The notes under the pieces were generated by a model, which made no database searches, had not been told where the DNA came from, and saw only the letters and a list, made by a program, of their open reading frames with translations. A stretch of DNA of 64,000 nt from an uncultured Propionibacteriaceae bacterium. GTDB lineage: Bacteria > Actinomycetota > Actinomycetes > Propionibacteriales > Propionibacteriaceae. Position numbers and translations under genes: made by a program. Location of the stretch: NCBI GenBank assembly GCA_938012815.1, contig CALLVV010000076.1, positions 1 through 64,000 on the forward strand, written 5' to 3'. Position 1 is the first letter of the stretch; each line of letters opens with the position of its first letter. Positions 1 through 7,665 of the stretch are shown here, piece after piece.

Positions 1-125
1 TGCTGGATCACCTTGTCCCCACCACTTCTCAAGCGCATCTCCACCCGGCCCGTCTCCCCCCTGTCCGAAAGTTATTCACCCATCAACAGTTCTCCGGTCA
101 GGCCGCCGTCAACGAATAATCAAAG

Positions 126-206
126 TACCGACGAAGGGACTCGAACCCTCACGCGCAAGGCACAGGAACCTAAATCCTGCGTGTCTACCAATTCCACCAC
201 GCCGGT
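126..206 (-). tRNA. tRNA-Leu (anticodon TAG)
   Basis: The reverse strand folds as a class II tRNA. The acceptor 5' strand at 200-206 pairs with 127-133 with one G-T wobble, the discriminator is A (126), and the T loop reads TTCGAGT. The anticodon loop reads TTTAGGT, giving anticodon TAG, which decodes CTA leucine codons. An extra variable arm is present, as expected for tRNA-Leu. CCA is not encoded in the gene. It lies directly downstream of dinB on the same strand. Confidence 0.93.
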
Positions 207-220
207 CAGCCGGTGTCAGC

Positions 221-1576
221 TTACCGGGGGCCGGGGTCCAGTCCGGGGGTCGTCTCAAGCCGGATCCCCGGTAGATCGGGCAGTTCCTTGGCCAGTTGCA
301 GCGCCGGATCGTCCTCAAGAAACGTGCGCACCGGCCCCGGACCTGTGTGCCTGGTCTCGAACCGGACGGTCACCCGGCCCAACCCGGTCCCCCACACCCA
401 GCCGCCTCCCAGCGTGTCGTGGATCACGTCGGCCCCGGGAAAGAACCCGCGCCCCCTCACCCCCGATGTGTCCACCTCGACCTCGGTCTCGGTTCTTCCC
501 GTCTCCGGGGTCTCGTCCTCGAACAGGCGTTCCTGGGCGGCCCGGGTGAAGTTGCTGACCCCGATGCCAAGCAGCCTCACCCCCTCGCGGATGTCCACCT
601 CCGCCAGGAGCTCCTCACCCACCCGGCCGATCACCTCGGCGCGATCCGTCGCGCCCCCCAACGACCTGGCTTTTGAGATCGTCGTGAAATCCGCCATCCG
701 AACCTTGATCGAAACCGTGCGGGCGAAGGATCCGGAGCGTTGCAGCCGTCCGGCCACCGACTCCGCGTCGCGTCTGAGCAAGGCCCCCAGCCGGAGCCGG
801 TTGGTCAGGTCGGTGGGAAAGGTGTCCTCCACGGAGATGGATTTCGCCTCCCGTTCCGCCTCCACCTCGCGGTCGTCGTGGCCACATGCCAGGTGCCGCA
901 GCGATTCCCCGGCCGCACGGCCCAGCTCACGCACCAGCTCCCGGGAGTCGGCGGCCCTCAGGTCGGCTACGGTGACCAGCCCGAGGGCCAGCAGTTTGCC
1001 CTCCGTCACCGGCCCCACCCCGGGGATGGCCCGCACCGGCATCGGGGAGATGAACTCGATCTCCTCTCCGGGAGCAATGATCCGAACCCCATTGGGTTTC
1101 GCCGCCTCCGATCCCAGTTTGGCCAAGAACTTGCTGCTGCCCACCCCCACCGATGCCGTCAACCCGGCGGTGCGCCTGGTCAGCTCCGCCCGCAGCCCGG
1201 CGATGTGTTCGTCAAGTTTCCCGAGATCCCAGTCGCTGGCCTCAAGGTCGACATAGGCCTCGTCGAAACTGAGAGGTTCCACCAACGGCGAGATCTCCCG
1301 CAACAGCCCCATGACGGTCTCCGAGGACTGCCGGTAGGCACCGAACCTGCCACCCAGGAAGGCAGCGTGCGGGCAGCGGCGCCTGGCCTCCGTCCCCGAC
1401 ATGGCGGATCGCACCCCGAAAACCCGGGCCTCGTAACTGGCGGTGGCCACCACTCCCCGCGGTCCGGCACCACCGACGATCACGGGTTTACCCCTGAGAC
1501 TGGGTTTGTCGCGCTGCTCAACCGCGGCGAAAAACGCGTCCAGGTCCAGGTGCAGGATGCTGGATGTGGATCGCAT
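221..1576 (-). CDS. dinB: DNA polymerase IV (Y-family translesion polymerase)
   Basis: A 451-residue Y-family polymerase that copies across damaged template in the cytoplasm. The N-terminus carries the metal-binding motif HLDLDAFFAAVEQ, then the second catalytic acidic motif SFDEAYVDLE near residue 105 and the fingers/palm stretch SVGVGSSKFLAKLGSEAAKP. A helix-hairpin-helix IPGVGPVTEGKLLALG and a little-finger domain follow. The start at 1576 is preferred over an in-frame GTG at 1606, because a TAACCT box ends 7 bases before the ATG and the conserved domain begins at once. The reading frame beyond about residue 370 is less conserved. Family assignment is firm. Confidence 0.94.
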   Translation of the reverse strand: MRSTSSILHLDLDAFFAAVEQRDKPSLRGKPVIVGGAGPRGVVATASYEARVFGVRSAMSGTEARRRCPHAAFLGGRFGAYRQSSETVMGLLREISPLVEPLSFDEAYVDLEASDWDLGKLDEHIAGLRAELTRRTAGLTASVGVGSSKFLAKLGSEAAKPNGVRIIAPGEEIEFISPMPVRAIPGVGPVTEGKLLALGLVTVADLRAADSRELVRELGRAAGESLRHLACGHDDREVEAEREAKSISVEDTFPTDLTNRLRLGALLRRDAESVAGRLQRSGSFARTVSIKVRMADFTTISKARSLGGATDRAEVIGRVGEELLAEVDIREGVRLLGIGVSNFTRAAQERLFEDETPETGRTETEVEVDTSGVRGRGFFPGADVIHDTLGGGWVWGTGLGRVTVRFETRHTGPGPVRTFLEDDPALQLAKELPDLPGIRLETTPGLDPGPR

Positions 1577-1583
1577 GCAGGTC

Positions 1584-1589
1584 AGGTTA
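1584..1589 (-). promoter_or_regulatory. -10 box of dinB (leaderless)
   Basis: TAACCT lies 7 bases before the dinB ATG, which predicts transcription starting at the start codon. No Shine-Dalgarno sequence is present. Inferred from sequence only. Confidence 0.5.
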
Positions 1590-1618
1590 GTGAACTCCCC
1601 CGACACGAACCGGCCGGT

Positions 1619-2098
1619 TCATTCGGGTGCCGGGGTTGGCCGGTACTGCACGAAGTCGTAGCCCTCGTGGATCTCGCGGCTGATCTCGGTCCATTCGTGG
1701 GCAGCGACTATCGGGAAGGTGGCGGCTCCCTCCGGTTCCTGATGAACATGGGTGATGTCCAGTTCCGTCAAGTAGGGCCACGCCGCCGCGTAGATCTCCC
1801 CGCCCCCACCGATGAAACAGATCTTCTCAGGGGTGGTGTGCGCCAGCTGGATGGCCTCCTCGATGGAGTGGGCCACCTCGACACCCTTCGCCGACCATTC
1901 CGGCTGCCGGGTGACAACGATCGTGCGACGGCCGGGGAGCAGCCCAATCTGTTCATGGGTTCGTCTCCCGAAGATGATGGTGTTCCCGGTGGTGACCGCC
2001 TTGAAACGGCGGAAGTCGGCGGGGATGTGCCAGAGCATGTCCTCCCCCGACCCGATCACACCGTTGTCGGCCACCGCGGCTATAGCGACTATCCGCAT
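1619..2098 (-). CDS. folA: Dihydrofolate reductase
   Basis: A 159-residue enzyme reducing dihydrofolate to tetrahydrofolate with NADPH. The N-terminus MRIVAIAAVADNGVIG, the WHIPADFRRFK substrate-binding helix (residues about 26-36) and the NTIIFGRRTHEQIG and CFIGGGGEIYAAA cofactor motifs are all present. The start at 2098 rather than an upstream ATG is set by AAGGAG six bases before it. It ends 42 bases before dinB and is divergent from the DUF5682 operon. ThyA, which makes dihydrofolate, is encoded elsewhere in the window at 11865-12659. Confidence 0.95.
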   Translation of the reverse strand: MRIVAIAAVADNGVIGSGEDMLWHIPADFRRFKAVTTGNTIIFGRRTHEQIGLLPGRRTIVVTRQPEWSAKGVEVAHSIEEAIQLAHTTPEKICFIGGGGEIYAAAWPYLTELDITHVHQEPEGAATFPIVAAHEWTEISREIHEGYDFVQYRPTPAPE

Positions 2099-2277
2099 CA
2101 GGTCTCCTTGACGTCCAACACCGAAAGCATCCATCGGCCGAGAACTTCACCCCGGTGGTGTTTCCCCAAAAAACTTCAGCTTGGTGGCGGAACCATCGTA
2201 GGTGTCACGGGCCGGTTCCTCCATCATGGCCACGCCATCAACCGTCCTTTGTCGGCGTCCTCGGGCACAATGGCGGC

Positions 2278-4530
2278 GTGGTCGAGTTCTTCGGGGTCAG
2301 GCATCATTCGCCGGCTGCGGCGCGTCTGGTCGCCCGGCGAATCACGGACCGCCCACCCGCGGCCGTGCTGATCGAGGGCCCCACCGAATACAACCAGCGC
2401 ATCGAGGAGCTGATGCTCGACCACGAGCTGCCCGTCATGCTCTACTCGTGGGCGCCCATGTTCCCGGACGCCCCCGAGGACAGCATGGAATGGGGCATCC
2501 GCCGGGGCAGCTTCTACCCGCTGACCGACTACAGCCCCGAATGGGTCGCCCTGCGCACCGCGCACCGGGAAGGGGTGCCGGTCGAGTTCATCGACCTGCC
2601 CTGGTTGGCCTTCGCCGACATCGCCGTGGCAGAGAACCGCTACGCCGAGACCCCGGTCACCGAGGATGCCGCGGACAGGTTGATCAGGGAGTTCGGTGTA
2701 GACGACATGGCCTGCCTGATCGATGAACTGATCGAGATCGATCCGGAGTTGTCGCTGGAGTCCTACCGGGAACGGATCGGGTTGCTCGGATCGATCCTGC
2801 GCAGCGAACCCGATCGGGAGACAAAGGCGCGTGAGGCGCACATGGCGCACCGGATAACCGATGCCCGGCAGCGTTGTGGCGACGATCTGCTGGTGGTGTG
2901 CGGGGCTGCCCACGTCGACGGGCTGGAGGCACTGCTGTCGAGGGATGCGGAACCGGTGGAGGTGTGGATGCCGCCTGCCGACGACAACCGTTACGGCATC
3001 GCACTGACCCCCACCTCCTACGCGGCGCTCGACGCCCTAGACGGCTATGACGCGGGCCAGCCGAACCCCGGTTTCTACGATCTTCTGTACCGGGATCGCG
3101 CGGAGGGACGGCGTGACACCAGCGAGGAACTCCTGGGGCAGGTCGTGCTGAAGCTGCGCAGAGCGAAACAGTTCGTCTCCCCCGCCGACCTGATCGCGGT
3201 GCGGGCCACCGCCGGGGCCCTCGCACAGCTGCGGGGGCATCAGCAGATCTGGCGCACCGATCTCGTCGAGGGAATCACGACCGCCCTCGTCAAGGACGAT
3301 TCCGGGAAGAACCACCCGCTGCTGGTCCACGTCAACGACGCCCTGCGCGGTGACCGGCTCGGGCACCTGGCCGCAGGCACCCGGCAACCGCCGCTGACAC
3401 TCGAGCTCCGGGCCGGCCTGGAAGCCCTGGGATTGCTTCCCACGCCGAAGAGACGAGAGGAACCCGCCGACCTGTCGAACGACCTCGGCCTGCAGCGTTC
3501 GCAGCTGCTGCACTCCCTGGTGGCCCTGGACATCCCGGGCATCAAGCTGGCTGCCAGCGCGGACGATGACGGCATCGAACGCTGGTTCCTGGTGTGGACC
3601 CCGGCCTTCGAGGGGTCCCTGGTGGAGGCCGCCCGGTACGGGGGTGACCGGGAACAGGCGGTGACCGCTCGCCTGCTGGAACGCGCCGCCGACATCACCT
3701 CGGATCCGGCGGCAGCCGCAAAACTGGTCCTGGAGGCCGCCCTGTGCGGGGTGGCCCGCCTGTCGGTCAGTCTCCAGGCCCGCACCGAGACCCTGCTCAC
3801 CACTTCCGCCAACCTGATGGGCATCGGTGCCGCGACCGGCGTGCTGATGCGGCTCTACCGTTACGACCCGATCCTGCGGGCCACCGGTCGCGCGGATCTG
3901 GGGCGCCTGCTGAAAGTGGCCTTCGACCGCTCGGTGCGACTGCTGGAACGCCTCTCACCGCTACCGGAGGGACCAGAGTTGGAGGATTTCATCCAGGCTC
4001 TGCACCAGCTGACCGACAGCGCAGAACGGGTTGGCGAAGAACTGGAGTACGACGTCGACGGCTACCACCAGGCCCTCTCGGTGGTGGTGGAGGACGACCG
4101 TCAGGCACCCACCGTCCGGGGAGCCGCCCTGGGCGCCCAGTGGCTGGCCGGGGCACGTCCGGACCCGGAGATCGCCGGGCTGCTGTCCGTGATCGCGCTT
4201 CCCGAACAGCTCGGCGATTTCGTCGCGGGCCTGTTGGGGGTCGCCCGGGAGGCGGCCCTGCGACGTCCGGACGCCCTGCTCCGCCTCGACGACATCCTCA
4301 CCGGCCTGGACGACACCGCGTTCTTCGCCTCCCTGCCGGGTCTGCGGCGCGCCTTCAGCCGCTACACCCAGCGCGAACGTTTCCAGGTGGCGCAACTCAT
4401 CCTTGGAGAATCTGCGGGATCGACGCTCCTGAACTTCTCCGGTTCCGCCGAGGACGCGACTGCCGTCGCCGAGTTCGAGTCCGCTGTCGCGAAGTCACTG
4501 GATCGTTTCCTCGGGAGGCAGCATGGATGA
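2278..4530 (+). CDS. DUF5682 family protein (YehM-like), first gene of a MoxR-vWA-SWIM-WGR operon
   Basis: A 750-residue cytoplasmic protein of the DUF5682 family, equivalent to E. coli YehM; its biochemical role is not known. The N-terminal part shows FFGVRHHSP, then IEGPTEYN near residue 35, and later VVCGAAHVDGL near residue 210. This E-G-P / G-x-x-H pattern resembles the TraB/ChaN/EreA fold, an inference that could mean a hydrolase-like active site. The remainder is helical. The GTG start at 2278 is chosen because the conserved domain begins there; upstream codons to 2155 look non-coding, and a weak CACAAT box lies 6 bases before the GTG. It overlaps the vWA gene by 8 bases, which indicates translational coupling. 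Confidence 0.85.
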   Translation: MVEFFGVRHHSPAAARLVARRITDRPPAAVLIEGPTEYNQRIEELMLDHELPVMLYSWAPMFPDAPEDSMEWGIRRGSFYPLTDYSPEWVALRTAHREGVPVEFIDLPWLAFADIAVAENRYAETPVTEDAADRLIREFGVDDMACLIDELIEIDPELSLESYRERIGLLGSILRSEPDRETKAREAHMAHRITDARQRCGDDLLVVCGAAHVDGLEALLSRDAEPVEVWMPPADDNRYGIALTPTSYAALDALDGYDAGQPNPGFYDLLYRDRAEGRRDTSEELLGQVVLKLRRAKQFVSPADLIAVRATAGALAQLRGHQQIWRTDLVEGITTALVKDDSGKNHPLLVHVNDALRGDRLGHLAAGTRQPPLTLELRAGLEALGLLPTPKRREEPADLSNDLGLQRSQLLHSLVALDIPGIKLAASADDDGIERWFLVWTPAFEGSLVEAARYGGDREQAVTARLLERAADITSDPAAAAKLVLEAALCGVARLSVSLQARTETLLTTSANLMGIGAATGVLMRLYRYDPILRATGRADLGRLLKVAFDRSVRLLERLSPLPEGPELEDFIQALHQLTDSAERVGEELEYDVDGYHQALSVVVEDDRQAPTVRGAALGAQWLAGARPDPEIAGLLSVIALPEQLGDFVAGLLGVAREAALRRPDALLRLDDILTGLDDTAFFASLPGLRRAFSRYTQRERFQVAQLILGESAGSTLLNFSGSAEDATAVAEFESAVAKSLDRFLGRQHG

Positions 4531-5620
4531 ACGATTGACCCGCTGGCGGCTGGTGCTGGGGCGGGGTTCGGAACAACTCGGGAACCTGGATCCCCAGCAG
4601 CAGGCCCGCTCCGATGCCCTGGGGTACCTGTACGACCGGGAGGGGCAGGACGGCGGCGCCGGGGCGGGGTACGGGGCCTCGAGCCTGACCGTTCCGGAGT
4701 GGATCAACGAAATCCACACCCTGTTCCCGAAACGCACCGTCCGCACCATCGAGGAGGACGCCCTGGAGCGTTACGGCATGGTCGAGTTGGTGACCGACAA
4801 GAAGCTCCTGGAACGGGTGGAGCCCTCCGAGACGCTGCTGCAGGCGATCCTGCAGACCAAGCACCTGATGAGCTCCGATGTGCTGCAGGCAGCCAGGCAG
4901 ATCGTGCGGAAGGTCGTCGCGGCGCTGGTGGAGAAGATGCGCCCCAGAATCCGGCGCACGCTGACGGGTCGACGCGACCCCAACCGGCGCAGCTTCTTCA
5001 AGGTGTCGGCGAACTTCGACCCGAAGCGCACCATCCGCGCCAATCTGAAGAACTACTCGGCGGAAACACGACAGCTGGTCATCTCGGAGCCGATCTTCTA
5101 CTCGCGCACCCGCAGACAGTCGGAGAAGTGGCAGTTCATGGTCGTGGTGGATCAGTCGGGTTCGATGGCCGAATCCGTGATCCACTCGGCCGTCACGGCC
5201 TCCATCTTCCACGGACTTCCGGCGTTGCGGAATCATCTGATCGCCTTCGACACCTCGGTGGTGGACCTCACCTCGGACATCGCCGATCCCGTTGAGACGT
5301 TGATGAAGGTGCAGCTCGGCGGGGGCACCGACATCGCGCGGGCCATGCGCTACGCCGAATCGCTCATCACAGAACCGAGAAGGGCCATGGTGGTGCTCAT
5401 CACGGACCTGTACGAGGGCGGCTCGGTGCACGACCTGGTCCAGTGCGTCACACGGATGGTCCAGGGCGGCAGCAAGGTGCTGATCCTGGGCGCGCTGACC
5501 ACGAACGGGGCGGCCTCCTTCGACGAGGAGCTGGGGCGGCGGCTGGCCGCGCAGGGAGCCCGGGTGGGGGTCATGACCCCGTACGAGCTGGCCGACTGGG
5601 TTGCGGAGGTGATCCGGTGA
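4523..5620 (+). CDS. vWA domain protein (YehP/CoxE-like)
   Basis: A 365-residue protein whose C-terminal half is a von Willebrand factor A domain with an intact MIDAS motif, VVVDQSGSMAES (residues about 206-217). The later metal ligands appear as GGGTDIARAM and VLITDLYEGG. The N-terminal half is helical and basic. vWA proteins of this kind act as substrate or target adaptors for MoxR-type AAA+ ATPases, and the MoxR gene is the last in this operon. The gene overlaps DUF5682 by 8 bases and the SWIM gene by 4 (GTGA). It corresponds to E. coli YehP by domain content and neighbours. Confidence 0.9.
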   Translation: MDERLTRWRLVLGRGSEQLGNLDPQQQARSDALGYLYDREGQDGGAGAGYGASSLTVPEWINEIHTLFPKRTVRTIEEDALERYGMVELVTDKKLLERVEPSETLLQAILQTKHLMSSDVLQAARQIVRKVVAALVEKMRPRIRRTLTGRRDPNRRSFFKVSANFDPKRTIRANLKNYSAETRQLVISEPIFYSRTRRQSEKWQFMVVVDQSGSMAESVIHSAVTASIFHGLPALRNHLIAFDTSVVDLTSDIADPVETLMKVQLGGGTDIARAMRYAESLITEPRRAMVVLITDLYEGGSVHDLVQCVTRMVQGGSKVLILGALTTNGAASFDEELGRRLAAQGARVGVMTPYELADWVAEVIR

Positions 5621-7605
5621 GTCGCCCGGACCTGCTCCGTTTGAGCGATGCCGTGTTGGAGGACCTGACCAACAAGGGCACCCTACGACGGGCCCGAAAG
5701 GAACTCGGCGCCGCGTCCCTGACCGTCACCGAGGCCGATGACGGGACGGTGACGGTCTCCGCGGACGACGGGACCACCTGCGTCCTGTACGCGAACCGGC
5801 CCTTCGCGGAGTGGACCTGTTCCTGCCTGGCCGCGAACAACTGCCGCCACATCGTCCGCGCGATCCTGCACTACCAGGCCGCCTGCTCTGGGCTGGGAAC
5901 CGCCGAGGACGAAGAAACGGATCCGGTGATCCTCCCCGGGCGGGAGGCCCCCGGGGCCGAGGCGCCCGGGGTGGTGGGACCGGAGGTCGTCTTCAATCCG
6001 GCCACCATCACCCGCGAACACCTGAGGGCCGCGCTCTCCCCCGCCGCCCTGAGGCGGGCCGATCAACTGGCCAGGCAGGGCCTGCTGGCCCACGTCGGGA
6101 GCATCAGGGGAATCTCCGTGGTGCGGATCCACCACCCGACCCCCGTGTCGGTGCGTTTCCTGGCCGGTGCCGACCTCAACTACGTGCGCTGCACCTGCCA
6201 CGACCCGGATCCGTGTCTTCACGTCGCGGTCGCGGTCATTGCCGCGGCGGGCAGGCGGTTCGGGGACACTGGCCTGGTGTCCGTGGCGGGGGACGAGTGG
6301 CGACCGGATGCGTCCCTGCTCTCCGGGATCCGCAGCGCGGTCGGTGAGCTGGTGAGGGTTGGGGCGGAGTCCGGGCACCGGAACCTGCGTGGGGTTTGGC
6401 GCCGTCTGGCGGTCAGGGCCCGCGAGGCCGAGCTGCATCACGTCGCCGACGTCCTGGACGAGCTGTTGGACGAGCTGGCCCGTTACGAGGCCCGCAGCCA
6501 GGAGTTCACCCCGTCGCGGCTGGTCGAGTTGTCCTCCGAGCTGTTGGCGCGGGTGATGTCCCTGGGTAATCCGGAACCGGAACGAATCCCGGATCGGCTC
6601 GTCGCCGGCTCCCCGGCCCGGGAAACGAAGGTCACGAAGGCCCGGTTGATCGGTCTGGGCACCGAGTTCGTCGAACTGGACGACGAGTGCCGGTTAATCG
6701 CCCATCTGGTGGATGCCCGCAGCGGCGCCCCGATGCGGGTCACGAAACGGGTCACCGACGAGGAGCGCAGGCCGTCCTCGCAGCTCGCGGGTGGCCTGGT
6801 CTCCGGCATCACCATCGGCAGCTGGGGTGGTGGGCAGGTGATGTCGCTGGGTGGCCGAATGTTCGGGCACGGTGATTTCTCCCACACCAACAGGTCGGCG
6901 GTGGGTCTCCCCGCGGGCGCGATGGACCAGTTGGAGGCGCCGTTCCGGGTGGAGACCATCACCGAGCTGGCCACCCAGCAGACACGACTGCCCGCCGTGC
7001 TGGATGATCGTTCCGCAGGCACCGACCTGGCCGCCTGCCGGGTGACCGGCGTCGGGAACATCCATTTCGACCCCGGCATTTCCAGTCTCGTGGCCGACCT
7101 GCGGGACGCCGATGGGCAATCATTCCAGCTGGCCCTTCGCCACACCGCCCGCCGCGACGGGAGCGTGCGCGCCACCTTGGTTCGCCTGCTGAGCTGGGAG
7201 AAGGATTTACCCAAGGAAGCGTTCGTCTCGGGACGGTGGCGCTGGGGTGCCAGGAGGGTCGTGGTGGATCCGTTGCTGCTGGTCGGGGACGGTGTCCCGC
7301 TCCAGCCGCACGTGGCAGAACCCGTCGCGACGGATGTGCATTGGCGGACCGGGGCCGGGGATGCGCCGCTGACCAGCCCGGGAGCCCTGCTGCGGGGGCT
7401 CGACTCCCTGCTGGGGGAACTCCTGCTGGCGGGCGCCGACCGCATCCACCTCCGCGACCAGGACTGGCACGAATTCGTCCGGCGGGCCCGCAGGGCGGGA
7501 AGCCAGTTGATCGCGGACCACACCCAGGTCTTCCTCGACCGCCGAGACCCGGCCCGGGTGGAGAAGCTGCTGCTGATCTCGGCCTTCGGTGGCCCCCTGG
7601 CCTGA
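5617..7605 (+). CDS. SWIM zinc-finger protein (YehQ-like)
   Basis: A 662-residue protein with two SWIM-type zinc motifs in the N-terminal third: CSCLAANNCRHIVRA at about residues 67-81 and CTCHDPDPCLHVAVA at about residues 192-206. Each has the CxC...CxH arrangement that binds one zinc and contacts nucleic acid or protein. The rest has no recognisable domain. The GTG start at 5617 overlaps the vWA stop codon (GTGA), so upstream in-frame codons are rejected. It matches E. coli YehQ by motif and context. The function of the operon is unknown. Confidence 0.87.
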   Translation: MSRPDLLRLSDAVLEDLTNKGTLRRARKELGAASLTVTEADDGTVTVSADDGTTCVLYANRPFAEWTCSCLAANNCRHIVRAILHYQAACSGLGTAEDEETDPVILPGREAPGAEAPGVVGPEVVFNPATITREHLRAALSPAALRRADQLARQGLLAHVGSIRGISVVRIHHPTPVSVRFLAGADLNYVRCTCHDPDPCLHVAVAVIAAAGRRFGDTGLVSVAGDEWRPDASLLSGIRSAVGELVRVGAESGHRNLRGVWRRLAVRAREAELHHVADVLDELLDELARYEARSQEFTPSRLVELSSELLARVMSLGNPEPERIPDRLVAGSPARETKVTKARLIGLGTEFVELDDECRLIAHLVDARSGAPMRVTKRVTDEERRPSSQLAGGLVSGITIGSWGGGQVMSLGGRMFGHGDFSHTNRSAVGLPAGAMDQLEAPFRVETITELATQQTRLPAVLDDRSAGTDLAACRVTGVGNIHFDPGISSLVADLRDADGQSFQLALRHTARRDGSVRATLVRLLSWEKDLPKEAFVSGRWRWGARRVVVDPLLLVGDGVPLQPHVAEPVATDVHWRTGAGDAPLTSPGALLRGLDSLLGELLLAGADRIHLRDQDWHEFVRRARRAGSQLIADHTQVFLDRRDPARVEKLLLISAFGGPLA

Positions 7606-7651
7606 GAGACCCCGCGGGTAAGGACCACGACGAATTGTCAGTCCCCTGATC

Positions 7652-7657
7652 TAGGCT
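7652..7657 (+). promoter_or_regulatory. -10 box of the WGR/DUF4132 gene (leaderless)
   Basis: TAGGCT lies 8 bases before the ATG at 7666, in the only sizeable gap (60 bases) of the five-gene operon. It suggests that the last two genes can also be transcribed on their own. Confidence 0.45.
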
Positions 7658-7665
7658 TTCATGAC

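Noticed and set aside
1..38. Leftward open frame starting at an ATG at 38 and running off the window
   Set aside because: Only 12 codons are visible, so nothing can be assigned.
740..2371. Long rightward frame of 543 codons across dinB and folA
   Set aside because: It is the GC-driven shadow of two genes on the other strand and has no plausible protein sequence.
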